Shown here in pieces: positions 6,596 through 13,440 of a DNA stretch of 34,112 nt (positions are counted from its first letter, which is position 1; each line of letters begins with the position of its first letter). The stretch covers positions 1-34,112 of the forward strand of contig JAFDAM010000019.1 of the NCBI GenBank assembly GCA_019313825.1, given 5' to 3'. The position numbers and the translations under genes were made by a program. The notes beneath the pieces were generated by a model that was not told where the DNA came from, made no database searches, and worked only from the letters and a program-made list of their open reading frames with translations. Source of the DNA: Deltaproteobacteria bacterium (GTDB lineage Bacteria; Desulfobacterota; DSM-4660; Desulfatiglandales; HGW-15).

Positions 6596-8524
6596 ATGCT
6601 TGAAGAACATCTTTACCGGCACTTTGGATTTGAGTCTTTTATGACAGGACAGAGGGATGTGATTGAGTTGATCACCAGAGGAGATTCGGCCGTCGCTATT
6701 TTTCCTACGGGTTCGGGGAAGTCCCTGTGTTATCAGCTTCCGGCTCTGCTGCTGACCCATATGACCCTGGTTGTATCACCATTGCTGGCCCTGATGAAAG
6801 ATCAGGTCGATTTCCTCATTTCCCGTAATATTGCCGCTGCCCGGCTGGACTCGACCCTCGAACCTGAAGCCTATAACGAGATACTTTTTAAAGCCAAAAA
6901 AGGTGAACTTAAAATACTTATGATTTCCGTAGAGCGATTTAAAAACGAACGCTTCAGACATCATCTCGAAAATATGGATATATCCCTGCTGGTTGTGGAT
7001 GAAGCCCATTGCATCTCTCAATGGGGACACAATTTCCGTCCGGAGTACCTGAAGCTGACTGTCTATAAAAAAGAGTACCGCATCCCCCAAACCCTGCTCA
7101 TGACCGCTACTGCCGCTCCTCCGGTTATCGGGGATATGTGCTCCGGATTTGATATTCCCCTGGAAAATGTCATCATCACCGGTTTTTACCGGAAGAACCT
7201 TTTTCTGAAGGTCACCCCGGTAAAGGAATCTGAAAAGCCGGATATGCTGCTTGACCGGATCAATGAGGAGCCTGCTTCACCCACAATCGTTTATGTTACT
7301 CTTCAGCATACTGCTGAAGAAATAGCGGAATTTCTGGTGAATAAAGGGGTTCGCTCTGCCTGCTACCACGCGGGAATGAAGAACAGGGAGCGTGAACGGA
7401 TTCAGGATCAATTCATGGGTGGAACCATCTCTTGTGTGGTCGCCACCATCGCTTTTGGTATGGGCATTGACAAGAAGGATATTCGCCGGATAATTCATTT
7501 TGATCTTCCCAAAACCCTTGAAAATTACAGCCAGGAGATCGGTCGCGCAGGCCGTGATGGAAAACCGGCCTTGTGCGAGGCACTGGCCAACCGGGACAAT
7601 ATCAGTATCCTTGAGAATTTTATTTATGGTGATACACCGGAAAAGCAGGCTATCGCTGATTTGCTTGGGCAAATCAAGGCGCAACCGGAATTTATCTGGG
7701 AGTTCGGGCTTATTCCCCTTTCTTTTGAGTTGAATATTCGGCTGCTTCCTTTGAAAACACTCCTTGTCTACCTTGAAATGGCGGGCATAATTCGCCCTAA
7801 ATTCACTTACTTTGATCAGTACGCCTTTCAGTACCTCAAAGACAGAGACGATATTATCGGAAGCTTCAAGGGTGAACGCAGGGATTTTGCGGCATCTATT
7901 CTTGATCACTGCGAAACAAAAAAGATATGGACCTATGTTGATGTGGAGAGCATGGTTGCCGGGTATGGAGCCGAACGCAAACGGGTGGTTGCGGCACTGG
8001 AATATTTTGAAGAGCGAGGGTGGATAAGCCTCCAGGCCCGTCAGTCGGTGGAGGTATTTGATCTTATGGATAAGAGTTTTGATATTGATCATCTGGCAAA
8101 AACCATGTTTGAGAAGTTTAAAGAAAGGGAAGCCCATGAGATTGAAAAGATTCATAAAATGATTCTTTTCTTTGAAAACGGGGACTGTATCAGTAAGGCA
8201 CTGGCCGGCTATTTTGGCGAAACCATAGCTGTTGACCGATGTGGTCATTGTTCGGCATGCAAGGGGCATTTGACAAGGATGCCGGACACACGTAACCTTA
8301 AGCCTCTGACTGATCTGGACCTGAAAGAACTCATCAGCGGTTTTCTTGCAAAGCAGGATTCCCCTGCCACGCCTTTAGATATGGTAAAGTTTCTTTGCGG
8401 AATCCAGACGCCCGCCTTTATGAAGATAAAGGCCAGGTCTCTGCCGAATTTCGGCGTGCTGAAGCAGTATCCTTTTATGGAAGTAAAGACCTGGGTCAAA
8501 GCGAATCTTGAGTGCATCAATTAA
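6596..8524 (+). CDS. RecQ-family ATP-dependent DNA helicase
   Basis: A 642-residue SF2 helicase. Visible motifs are motif 0/Q (HFGFESFMTGQRDVI), Walker A (FPTGSGKSLCYQLPAL), the DEAH box with the RecQ aromatic-rich loop (DEAHCISQWGHNFRPEY), motif III (MTATAA), motif V (ATIAFGMGIDKKDIR) and motif VI (QEIGRAGRDGKP). A Cys cluster (CGHCSAC, about residue 550) marks the RQC-type zinc-binding region. Such enzymes unwind DNA 3' to 5'. The spacing to the zinc site is longer than in housekeeping RecQ and no clear HRDC domain is seen. It is therefore probably an accessory RecQ paralogue carried by the island, not the core recQ. It follows the TPR gene and converges on a helicase relic. Confidence 0.9.
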   Translation: MLEEHLYRHFGFESFMTGQRDVIELITRGDSAVAIFPTGSGKSLCYQLPALLLTHMTLVVSPLLALMKDQVDFLISRNIAAARLDSTLEPEAYNEILFKAKKGELKILMISVERFKNERFRHHLENMDISLLVVDEAHCISQWGHNFRPEYLKLTVYKKEYRIPQTLLMTATAAPPVIGDMCSGFDIPLENVIITGFYRKNLFLKVTPVKESEKPDMLLDRINEEPASPTIVYVTLQHTAEEIAEFLVNKGVRSACYHAGMKNRERERIQDQFMGGTISCVVATIAFGMGIDKKDIRRIIHFDLPKTLENYSQEIGRAGRDGKPALCEALANRDNISILENFIYGDTPEKQAIADLLGQIKAQPEFIWEFGLIPLSFELNIRLLPLKTLLVYLEMAGIIRPKFTYFDQYAFQYLKDRDDIIGSFKGERRDFAASILDHCETKKIWTYVDVESMVAGYGAERKRVVAALEYFEERGWISLQARQSVEVFDLMDKSFDIDHLAKTMFEKFKEREAHEIEKIHKMILFFENGDCISKALAGYFGETIAVDRCGHCSACKGHLTRMPDTRNLKPLTDLDLKELISGFLAKQDSPATPLDMVKFLCGIQTPAFMKIKARSLPNFGVLKQYPFMEVKTWVKANLECIN

Positions 8525-8552
8525 TGAACAGAGGGGCAATTTCCGGATCGTA

Positions 8553-8769
8553 TCAATGGTATGAAATGAGCCTTTTAAGGTTGGAAAAGATAGAGCGCAT
8601 CGCCCGCGTGAAGGCCACATAGCCAATGTTTGCCTTGTCTCCAAATTGGTTGGCTGACGCCCCACCAGGCCTTGAAAGGGAGGCTGCAACGTCGGGATTG
8701 ATATAGCCTCTGCCATAGTCCTTGCTTTTGGCCCCGTTAATTTTTAGATACTCATAGAGATCACAGTCT
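8553..8769 (-). pseudogene. C-terminal remnant of a UvrD/Rep-like helicase
   Basis: One minus-strand frame, closed upstream by the stop at 8770-8772, reads LYEYLKINGAKSKDYGRGYI, then further residues and GYVAFTRAMRSIF, ending at the stop 8553-8555. The YVAFTRA block is motif VI of SF1 (UvrD/PcrA/Rep) helicases, and the remaining residues fit the tail of such a protein. About 72 codons survive and the rest of the gene is absent. It converges on the recQ-like gene, with the two stops 28 bp apart. Confidence 0.65.
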
Positions 8770-9145
8770 CACCAAATCCTTTGATATGAGAAATATTTCT
8801 ACTGTGGAGTGCATTGTTAACCCTGAGATGTATTCTTGATATTAAGAAAGATCTAATCTCCCAGTGCTTATAAAGTCTATACTTCCCAAAAAGTCATAGG
8901 CGTCTGGGAGAATTTAAAAGCTCTTTTGACATTTATAGGGTCAAATGCTAGGTTTCATAAATAATCCATTACATTCCTCTTTCAGGCGACAACTAATCGA
9001 TGTGCCCGAAGAGATGTGTTACGATTTTCTTTTTGCTTCTATAAATCAAAGTCGATAAGCAGCCGTTGGAATATCCTGACAAGTATCCCTAACCTTCCGA
9101 TATGATGGCAAAATCAGTGTTGATATAAAATTCTGCCAGCTTTCT
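8770..9145. other. Intergenic; nothing recognised
   Basis: About 375 bp of AT-rich sequence at the right end of the tRNA-Asn island. No ORF longer than a few dozen codons shows any family signature on either strand. Confidence 0.4.
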
Positions 9146-9159
9146 GTCCCGGGGAGCCA
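9146..9159 (+). repeat. tRNA-Asn 3'-end direct repeat (att-like), right border
   Basis: GTCCCGGGGAGCCA is identical to 2934-2947, the last bases of the tRNA-Asn fragment including CCA. A Rho-independent terminator follows within 10 bp, as expected downstream of a real tRNA gene. This is probably the original chromosomal tRNA 3' end, displaced about 6.2 kb by the island. Confidence 0.7.
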
Positions 9160-9166
9160 AAAAATC

Positions 9167-9198
9167 AAGGCTCAATCGACTAAGATTGGGCCTTTTTG
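9167..9198 (+). terminator. Rho-independent terminator (tRNA-Asn type)
   Basis: An 11-bp stem AAGGCTCAATC / GATTGGGCCTT with one G-T pair, loop GACTAA, then a run of T. It directly follows the CCA of the att-like repeat. Confidence 0.8.
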
Positions 9199-9445
9199 TA
9201 TCTATAGGTAATTGTGCCTTAACGCGTATATCATTGAAATTGAGATCATGGGACAGTATTATTGTGAGCACAGAACGACAGGTAAGCAATTGAATAAAGA
9301 TGATAAAAAACGTGACATTTTTACTTGCAGTGAATAAACTACTCTGCCGCAGGCTGCAGTGAATTAGCCCCTGTCTATCTCTGGAGACTTGTACGCCTTA
9401 GCGGATTAGATATGATATCCTGATATCCTAAAGGAGGAGACCGAT

Positions 9446-9991
9446 TTGCGGAAAACATTAATTGGTATGGGCATCGCAGTGGTGATGTTGTGCGTTATCA
9501 CATTCATGCAGGGTGGGTGGACACTGCTGGGTAATGGCCTTTTCCTGGGAGGAAGGATATTTGTCACGGTAATTCCCCTTATAATAGTTGCCTTTACCTT
9601 GGCGGGCATGATCTCCATCCTGGTCTCCGAGGAGGTGGTCTCGCGCCTCCTGGGTAAGGAGGCCGGGTTGAAAGGTATCCTGCTTGCATCTGTTGCAGGG
9701 GCGGTGATTCCAGGAGGTCCTTTTATATTCTATCCCATTGCCGCCACTCTGCTTGTCTCAGGTGCGGAGATCGGAGCGGCCATCAGCTTTGTGGCCGCAA
9801 AGGTCTTGTGGACCGTAAGCCGTCTTCCGGTAGAGGTGGCACTCCTGGGACCAAAGATCACCTTTATCCGGTACGGTGTGACCTTCATCTTCCCCATACT
9901 TGTGGGGCTGGCGGCAAATGCACTGTTTTCAGGACATACCGTAAGGATCCGTGAAGAGATAAGACTGCTTCAGAGGTCGGACAAGGCCTGA
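9446..9991 (+). CDS. Half-size permease (ArsP_1/COG0701-like), first of a pair
   Basis: A 181-residue, very hydrophobic protein with about four to five membrane helices. The motif GGPFIFYPIAATLL and the following GAEIGAAISFV resemble the inner repeat of the predicted permease family PF03773/COG0701 (YraQ/ArsP), whose full-length members carry two such repeats. Its neighbour is a second half with the same GGP motif. The start is TTG at 9446, chosen because AAGGAGGAG ends 6 nt upstream. The substrate is unknown; members of the family move arsenicals or other small solutes. It is probably co-transcribed with the next gene. Confidence 0.65.
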   Translation: MRKTLIGMGIAVVMLCVITFMQGGWTLLGNGLFLGGRIFVTVIPLIIVAFTLAGMISILVSEEVVSRLLGKEAGLKGILLASVAGAVIPGGPFIFYPIAATLLVSGAEIGAAISFVAAKVLWTVSRLPVEVALLGPKITFIRYGVTFIFPILVGLAANALFSGHTVRIREEIRLLQRSDKA

Positions 9992-10019
9992 AAAACTCGA
10001 ATATCAGGGGTTGAATATC

Positions 10020-10514
10020 ATGTTTATCGCATTCTGTGTCCTGCTGATTATGACCGTTACATTGATGACCATTGCTTACAGACGCGGTGACGGCTCGCTG
10101 GTTCGCGGGCTTAAGGCGGGAAGGGGTATGTTAATGGGGACGATCCCCCTCTTCCTTCTGGCATTTCCCCTTGCCGGTCTGATCCAGGTTGCCATACCCG
10201 CTGATCTGATACGCTCATGGCTTGGCCAGGAGGCAGGATGGAATGGGATCTTTATAGGGAGCATTGCAGGGACACTGATTCCGGGCGGGCCGTATGTGGC
10301 ATTCCCCATTATTGCCGCAATAATTAATACAGGCGCCAGTATCGGTACGGCAGTGGCGTTTATCACGGGTTGGGCCATGCTGACCATTATGCAGATGCCC
10401 TATGAACTCACCTTTATTGGGATCCGTTTCATGACCATCCGAATCATCTCCATGCTTATAGTACCTCCCATAGCAGGTATAGCTGCCCAGTGGCTATTTG
10501 GGGGAGGATTCTGA
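10020..10514 (+). CDS. Half-size permease (ArsP_1/COG0701-like), second of a pair
   Basis: A hydrophobic protein of about 164 residues, homologous in layout to the preceding gene: GGPYVAFPIIAAIINTGASIG matches the GGPFIFYPIAATLLVSGAEIG block there. Four to five membrane helices are visible. The ATG at 10020 is preferred over the TTG at 10011 because AGGGG sits about 9 nt upstream. The gap to the upstream stop is under 30 bp, so the two halves are one transcription unit and probably form a heterodimeric permease equivalent to a single two-repeat protein. The transported compound cannot be told from sequence. Confidence 0.65.
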   Translation: MFIAFCVLLIMTVTLMTIAYRRGDGSLVRGLKAGRGMLMGTIPLFLLAFPLAGLIQVAIPADLIRSWLGQEAGWNGIFIGSIAGTLIPGGPYVAFPIIAAIINTGASIGTAVAFITGWAMLTIMQMPYELTFIGIRFMTIRIISMLIVPPIAGIAAQWLFGGGF

Positions 10515-10619
10515 GTGATTTGAGCATTAGTCCTTCGATTTATAAGCTTGTTTATATACCCAAAAGTGCTTTGAGCGGAAATGGGTAAATTAAAAAAGTC
10601 GATAGATTAAACGATGCCC

Positions 10620-11360
10620 CTATTGTCTCCGTCTGTTGGCAATAATGATCTGTCTGAACCGTATTGCGAAATAGACTATTGAAAAGATGTACGCGGGCAG
10701 GTACAGCCACCAGGCAAACGGGTTAGGGATTCCGGTGTGCGGCACGTTGCCTGGCAGGCGTATGATGTTCTTCCAGTCCCAGCAGAAGGCCACGATCATA
10801 AGGAGACCGCATCCCAATACAATGGTCCAATCGTACCAGTGAAAACGGATCTCAAGGCCTTTTTCATCATAATAGATTATAAATGACCCGGCTGTGGTCA
10901 TTGCCAGCGCGATAAGTACCGGCGTTATCACCGGCCCTACCCACGGAAGGGGAATAAAGAAAAGTAGATCCCATGTCATGAGACTTTCGGGCCAACTGAT
11001 CATTGCCTGAAGCCAGATATAGTAGAATATATCCCAGATCCCGAAAGCTACCATGAAGAAACTGAACTTCTGCCAACCGTTTTTGCCTGCAGCGCAACCT
11101 ACTGCCGCAAGCATGAGGACCGTTGCGGCCTCGCGTCCGAGTTCGATGCGCATGAGATGATCAAGGACATGCTTGCCGTTCTCCCAGGTTACGATTATAG
11201 GGAAATGGAATGAACCGTCAAAGTAGATTTCTCGAAGATAGACAACAACAGAGCTCTCAACCCATGCGAACGCCATGGCAAAGGTCACAACCCAGATCCA
11301 GCGCCGGAGCGTTTCTCGCAAGGATTTTCCTGTTCTGTTGTTTTGGACGGAGATATTCAT
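10620..11360 (-). CDS. Conserved-looking integral membrane protein, 246 aa
   Basis: Not assignable to a named family. Six to seven hydrophobic segments are visible, the first starting at about residue 20 (WIWVVTFAMAFAWVESSVVV). Many Trp residues and a few charged residues lie inside membrane segments (WVESSVV, GIWDIFYYIW). It lies 24 bp downstream of paaX on the same strand and is therefore probably co-transcribed with and controlled by it. A role in the metabolism governed by PaaX is possible but unsupported. Confidence 0.6.
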   Translation of the reverse strand: MNISVQNNRTGKSLRETLRRWIWVVTFAMAFAWVESSVVVYLREIYFDGSFHFPIIVTWENGKHVLDHLMRIELGREAATVLMLAAVGCAAGKNGWQKFSFFMVAFGIWDIFYYIWLQAMISWPESLMTWDLLFFIPLPWVGPVITPVLIALAMTTAGSFIIYYDEKGLEIRFHWYDWTIVLGCGLLMIVAFCWDWKNIIRLPGNVPHTGIPNPFAWWLYLPAYIFSIVYFAIRFRQIIIANRRRQ

Positions 11361-11384
11361 TCACCTATTGCCCATGTCAGTACT

Positions 11385-12206
11385 TTAGTATTTGCTGATT
11401 ACCAAATTAAAGTATTCTTTAGCTTTATGCGTGACCAGTTCGAGGTATTCACGGAACAGGGTGTTGGCTTCAGGGCGTAGCCACTTGCTTGGTAGCAGTT
11501 CTTTAGGTAGATCGGGGTCAAAGAAGGGCAACTTGCGATATTCGTGAATAATACTAAACCTCTCTACAAAGCATTCGCTGGGCTTGATGTCTTTGCCTGA
11601 TCGTATGATTTTTTGCAGGGCTTCTAGTTTGGGACGATATCTAGTTAAAAAACTGGCGTACTTTTCATGTGTTTTGTTCAGATTCCAGGACCTGGAAACG
11701 ATCTCTTTTGGATCGGAAAAACCAAGGTGCTTGGCATGAAAGATATGGACGTTATTCCTGATTTTGAGTCTTTCAACTAATTCTTCGACCTCTTTTGTTA
11801 TGTCATAGGGCGAGATCCAGGTAGCATCACTTAGCGCACCGCATCCCATCCAACTCAGTTCAGTCCTCAGCCTGTCTCTGGCCTTCCGTTTCTGTTCAGG
11901 GATGGAGTAGGTGACAATCATCCAGGAGGAATCCCAGGGGATACCTTTTGGCCAGAAGATACGCTGTCCGCTTTTTGTCAATAGATTGCGGCCATCCTCT
12001 GTTAGGGAATAATAGCTTTTTCTGCCGACTTTTCTTACTTTCAATAGGTTTGCATGGCACATCCTCGATACTGCAGACCTGATGGATTGTTCGGACAGAC
12101 CAAAATTGCCAAGCAGTTTTACAATGCTGCCGATCCCTATCTCGCCGTTGGAGCCGCGGGCGTAATCACCATAGAGTGTGAGGAGAGCAGGCTGTGGATA
12201 AATCAT
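11385..12206 (-). CDS. paaX: PaaX-family transcriptional regulator
   Basis: A 273-residue protein matching the PaaX family of GntR-like repressors, which respond to aryl-CoA esters such as phenylacetyl-CoA. The N-terminal winged helix is visible at residues 1-75 (TLYGDYARGS, LSEQSIRSAVSRM, GRKSYYSLTEDGR). The central Cas2-like domain follows (WMIVTYSIPEQKRKARDRL, then LSWMGCGALSDATWISP). The C-terminal PaaX domain spans about residues 175-270 (FVERFSIIHEYRKLPFFDP, LLPSKWLRPEA). AAGGAG precedes the ATG by 8 nt. A sigma70 promoter lies directly upstream. It is the likely regulator of the aromatic-CoA genes nearby and of itself; that is inference from family and position. Confidence 0.88.
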   Translation of the reverse strand: MIYPQPALLTLYGDYARGSNGEIGIGSIVKLLGNFGLSEQSIRSAVSRMCHANLLKVRKVGRKSYYSLTEDGRNLLTKSGQRIFWPKGIPWDSSWMIVTYSIPEQKRKARDRLRTELSWMGCGALSDATWISPYDITKEVEELVERLKIRNNVHIFHAKHLGFSDPKEIVSRSWNLNKTHEKYASFLTRYRPKLEALQKIIRSGKDIKPSECFVERFSIIHEYRKLPFFDPDLPKELLPSKWLRPEANTLFREYLELVTHKAKEYFNLVISKY

Positions 12207-12232
12207 GGGTAAAACTCCTTTTCAAGGGGCGA

Positions 12233-12261
12233 ATAATAGGAAAAAGGGGATTGTGTGTCAA
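12233..12261 (-). promoter_or_regulatory. paaX promoter (sigma70), duplicated at 29370
   Basis: On the minus strand, TTGACA (12261-12256), a 17-bp spacer and TATTAT (12238-12233), then AAGGAG and the paaX ATG. About 52 bp around it (12215-12266) recur at 29353-29404 with few differences. Confidence 0.8.
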
Positions 12262-12657
12262 TTATTAAATAGTGTATATCCGGAAAAGATATTCGGATAA
12301 AGCTGTCAGCGTTCAGCTATCAGCACTCAGCTTATTATGTTTAAAAGTATTTTACTGAAAGCTAATTGATGATAATGCTGATACCTAGAAGGATGTTTCA
12401 GGATGAGCAAGAATATGGACCCACAATTAGTGGATGCCTTCAATGGCTTCCCTGGGGGAATTAAGTCTCGCACGAAACGGAATCAAATACAGATTTCGAT
12501 CTGAGAAGAAGTGAAATGATTTCTTTTTTGATACCCATGGGGGATTGGTGGTAAGCTGTAAGTCATTATTATTACATAAAAAAAATGCAGAACAGGTGTA
12601 AATTGCAATATAGGGCCTAAGATGCTTGGAAAGTGTCTTTACGAAGGAATTTTTTTC
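12262..12657. other. Intergenic between paaX and the bzdO remnant
   Basis: Contains a short AGCTGTCAGC/AGCTATCAGC direct-repeat tract near 12300-12330 and a 33-codon ORF (12403-12504, starting MSKNMDPQLVDAF) with an AGAAGGA ribosome-binding site. That ORF has no recognisable family and is not called as a gene. No other feature was seen. Confidence 0.4.
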
Positions 12658-12685
12658 TTGACATCATTCTATATCTCTCTATAAT
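12658..12685 (+). promoter_or_regulatory. Consensus sigma70 promoter
   Basis: TTGACA (12658-12663), a 16-bp spacer and TATAAT (12680-12685), matching both consensus boxes. It would transcribe the bzdO remnant and probably the molybdopterin oxidoreductase behind it. Confidence 0.8.
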
Positions 12686-12689
12686 AGCC

Positions 12690-12719
12690 ACTTTGTAGCT
12701 AAAATGTAATTAAATTGTA
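12690..12719 (+). repeat. 30-bp upstream motif, copy 1
   Basis: ACTTTGTAGCTAAAAT plus ATTAAATTGTA; it matches 19893-19922 at 28 of 30 positions. It covers the expected transcription start of the promoter at 12658-12685, where an operator could lie. Confidence 0.7.
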
Positions 12720-12821
12720 GGCAATAGCTCAGTAATGTCCGGTTAGGATTTTGCAATGCTGTCATATGGAAGTTAATGGCCGGCGGGGGTCTCTTTTCAT
12801 GGTCGAACTGTATTATTTGCA

Positions 12822-13337
12822 GTGCATCCGCATGAAGCCGGAGGAAGGCGGAGAAGGTGGACGGGGGGCTTCCTGAACATGTACCGGATCATGGCGGGAT
12901 ATGGCGCCGTATCTATTGGCTCCCTGTATACATTCGGGCTTGAAGGGATATGGCTATACGATGCGGAGCAGAAAAAAATTGTGCCGCGTGAAATGCCGGA
13001 AGAGAAACCGAAGAATCGTGAAGAGGCCTGTCGCCTCCTGGCGGACTGGTTCTTAAGCAGACCTCTCTATCAGGTGTTCTATCATCCCCAAAACAAGATC
13101 GACATGATGGCAGCAATGGCACGGCAGTGGAATGTGGATGGTGTAGTCCTCCACATGAACCGTGGATGTGAAGGCCTTTCCATCGGAATTGCCGAGACCC
13201 GCCTTGGATTGATCAACGAAGGGCTCCAGGTCATGACCTACGAAGGGAACATGGGTGATGAGAGAGAATTTGATCTGGAAAAAACAGTGGTAAGATGAGA
13301 GATCTTCCTGGAAATGCTCTCTGAAAAGAATAAATAA
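12822..13337 (+). pseudogene. C-terminal remnant of benzoyl-CoA reductase subunit (BzdO/BcrB type)
   Basis: About 150 codons of a normally roughly 400-residue subunit. The end of the central domain (MYRIMAGYGAVSIGSLYTFG) and the hallmark C-terminal block (VDGVVLHMNRGCEGLSIG, then VMTYEGNMGDEREFD) match the BcrB/BadE/BzdO subunit of ATP-dependent benzoyl-CoA reductase, of the 2-hydroxyacyl-CoA dehydratase superfamily. The N-terminal half is missing. The frame also meets a TGA at 13296-13298, after which the natural tail EIFLEMLSEKNK continues in frame to 13337. It is preceded by a strong promoter and followed by an intact Mo-enzyme gene. The remnant cannot be a working catalytic subunit. HgdB-type dehydratase is a less likely parent because MNRGCEG and GNMGDEREFD favour Bcr. 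Confidence 0.75.
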
Positions 13338-13440
13338 ATATAAGAAAACATCCGTATTCTTATAGATGGAGGAATAGGAGTAACTTTTTTATAATACTCG
13401 CAGGACTTTTAACATTGAATGGATAAGGAGGAAAAGAATT

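Noticed and set aside
7277-8269. 330-aa minus-strand ORF opposite recQ
   Set aside because: Antisense shadow of a clear RecQ coding sequence; its translation has no family pattern.
12300-12335. CRISPR-like short repeats (AGCTGTCAGC, AGCTATCAGC)
   Set aside because: The units are about 10 bp, imperfect and without regular spacers; they are common low-complexity repeats.
13296-13298. Selenocysteine codon in the BzdO remnant
   Set aside because: The position is not a known Cys/Sec site of the family and the gene lacks its N-terminal half; a nonsense mutation is simpler.
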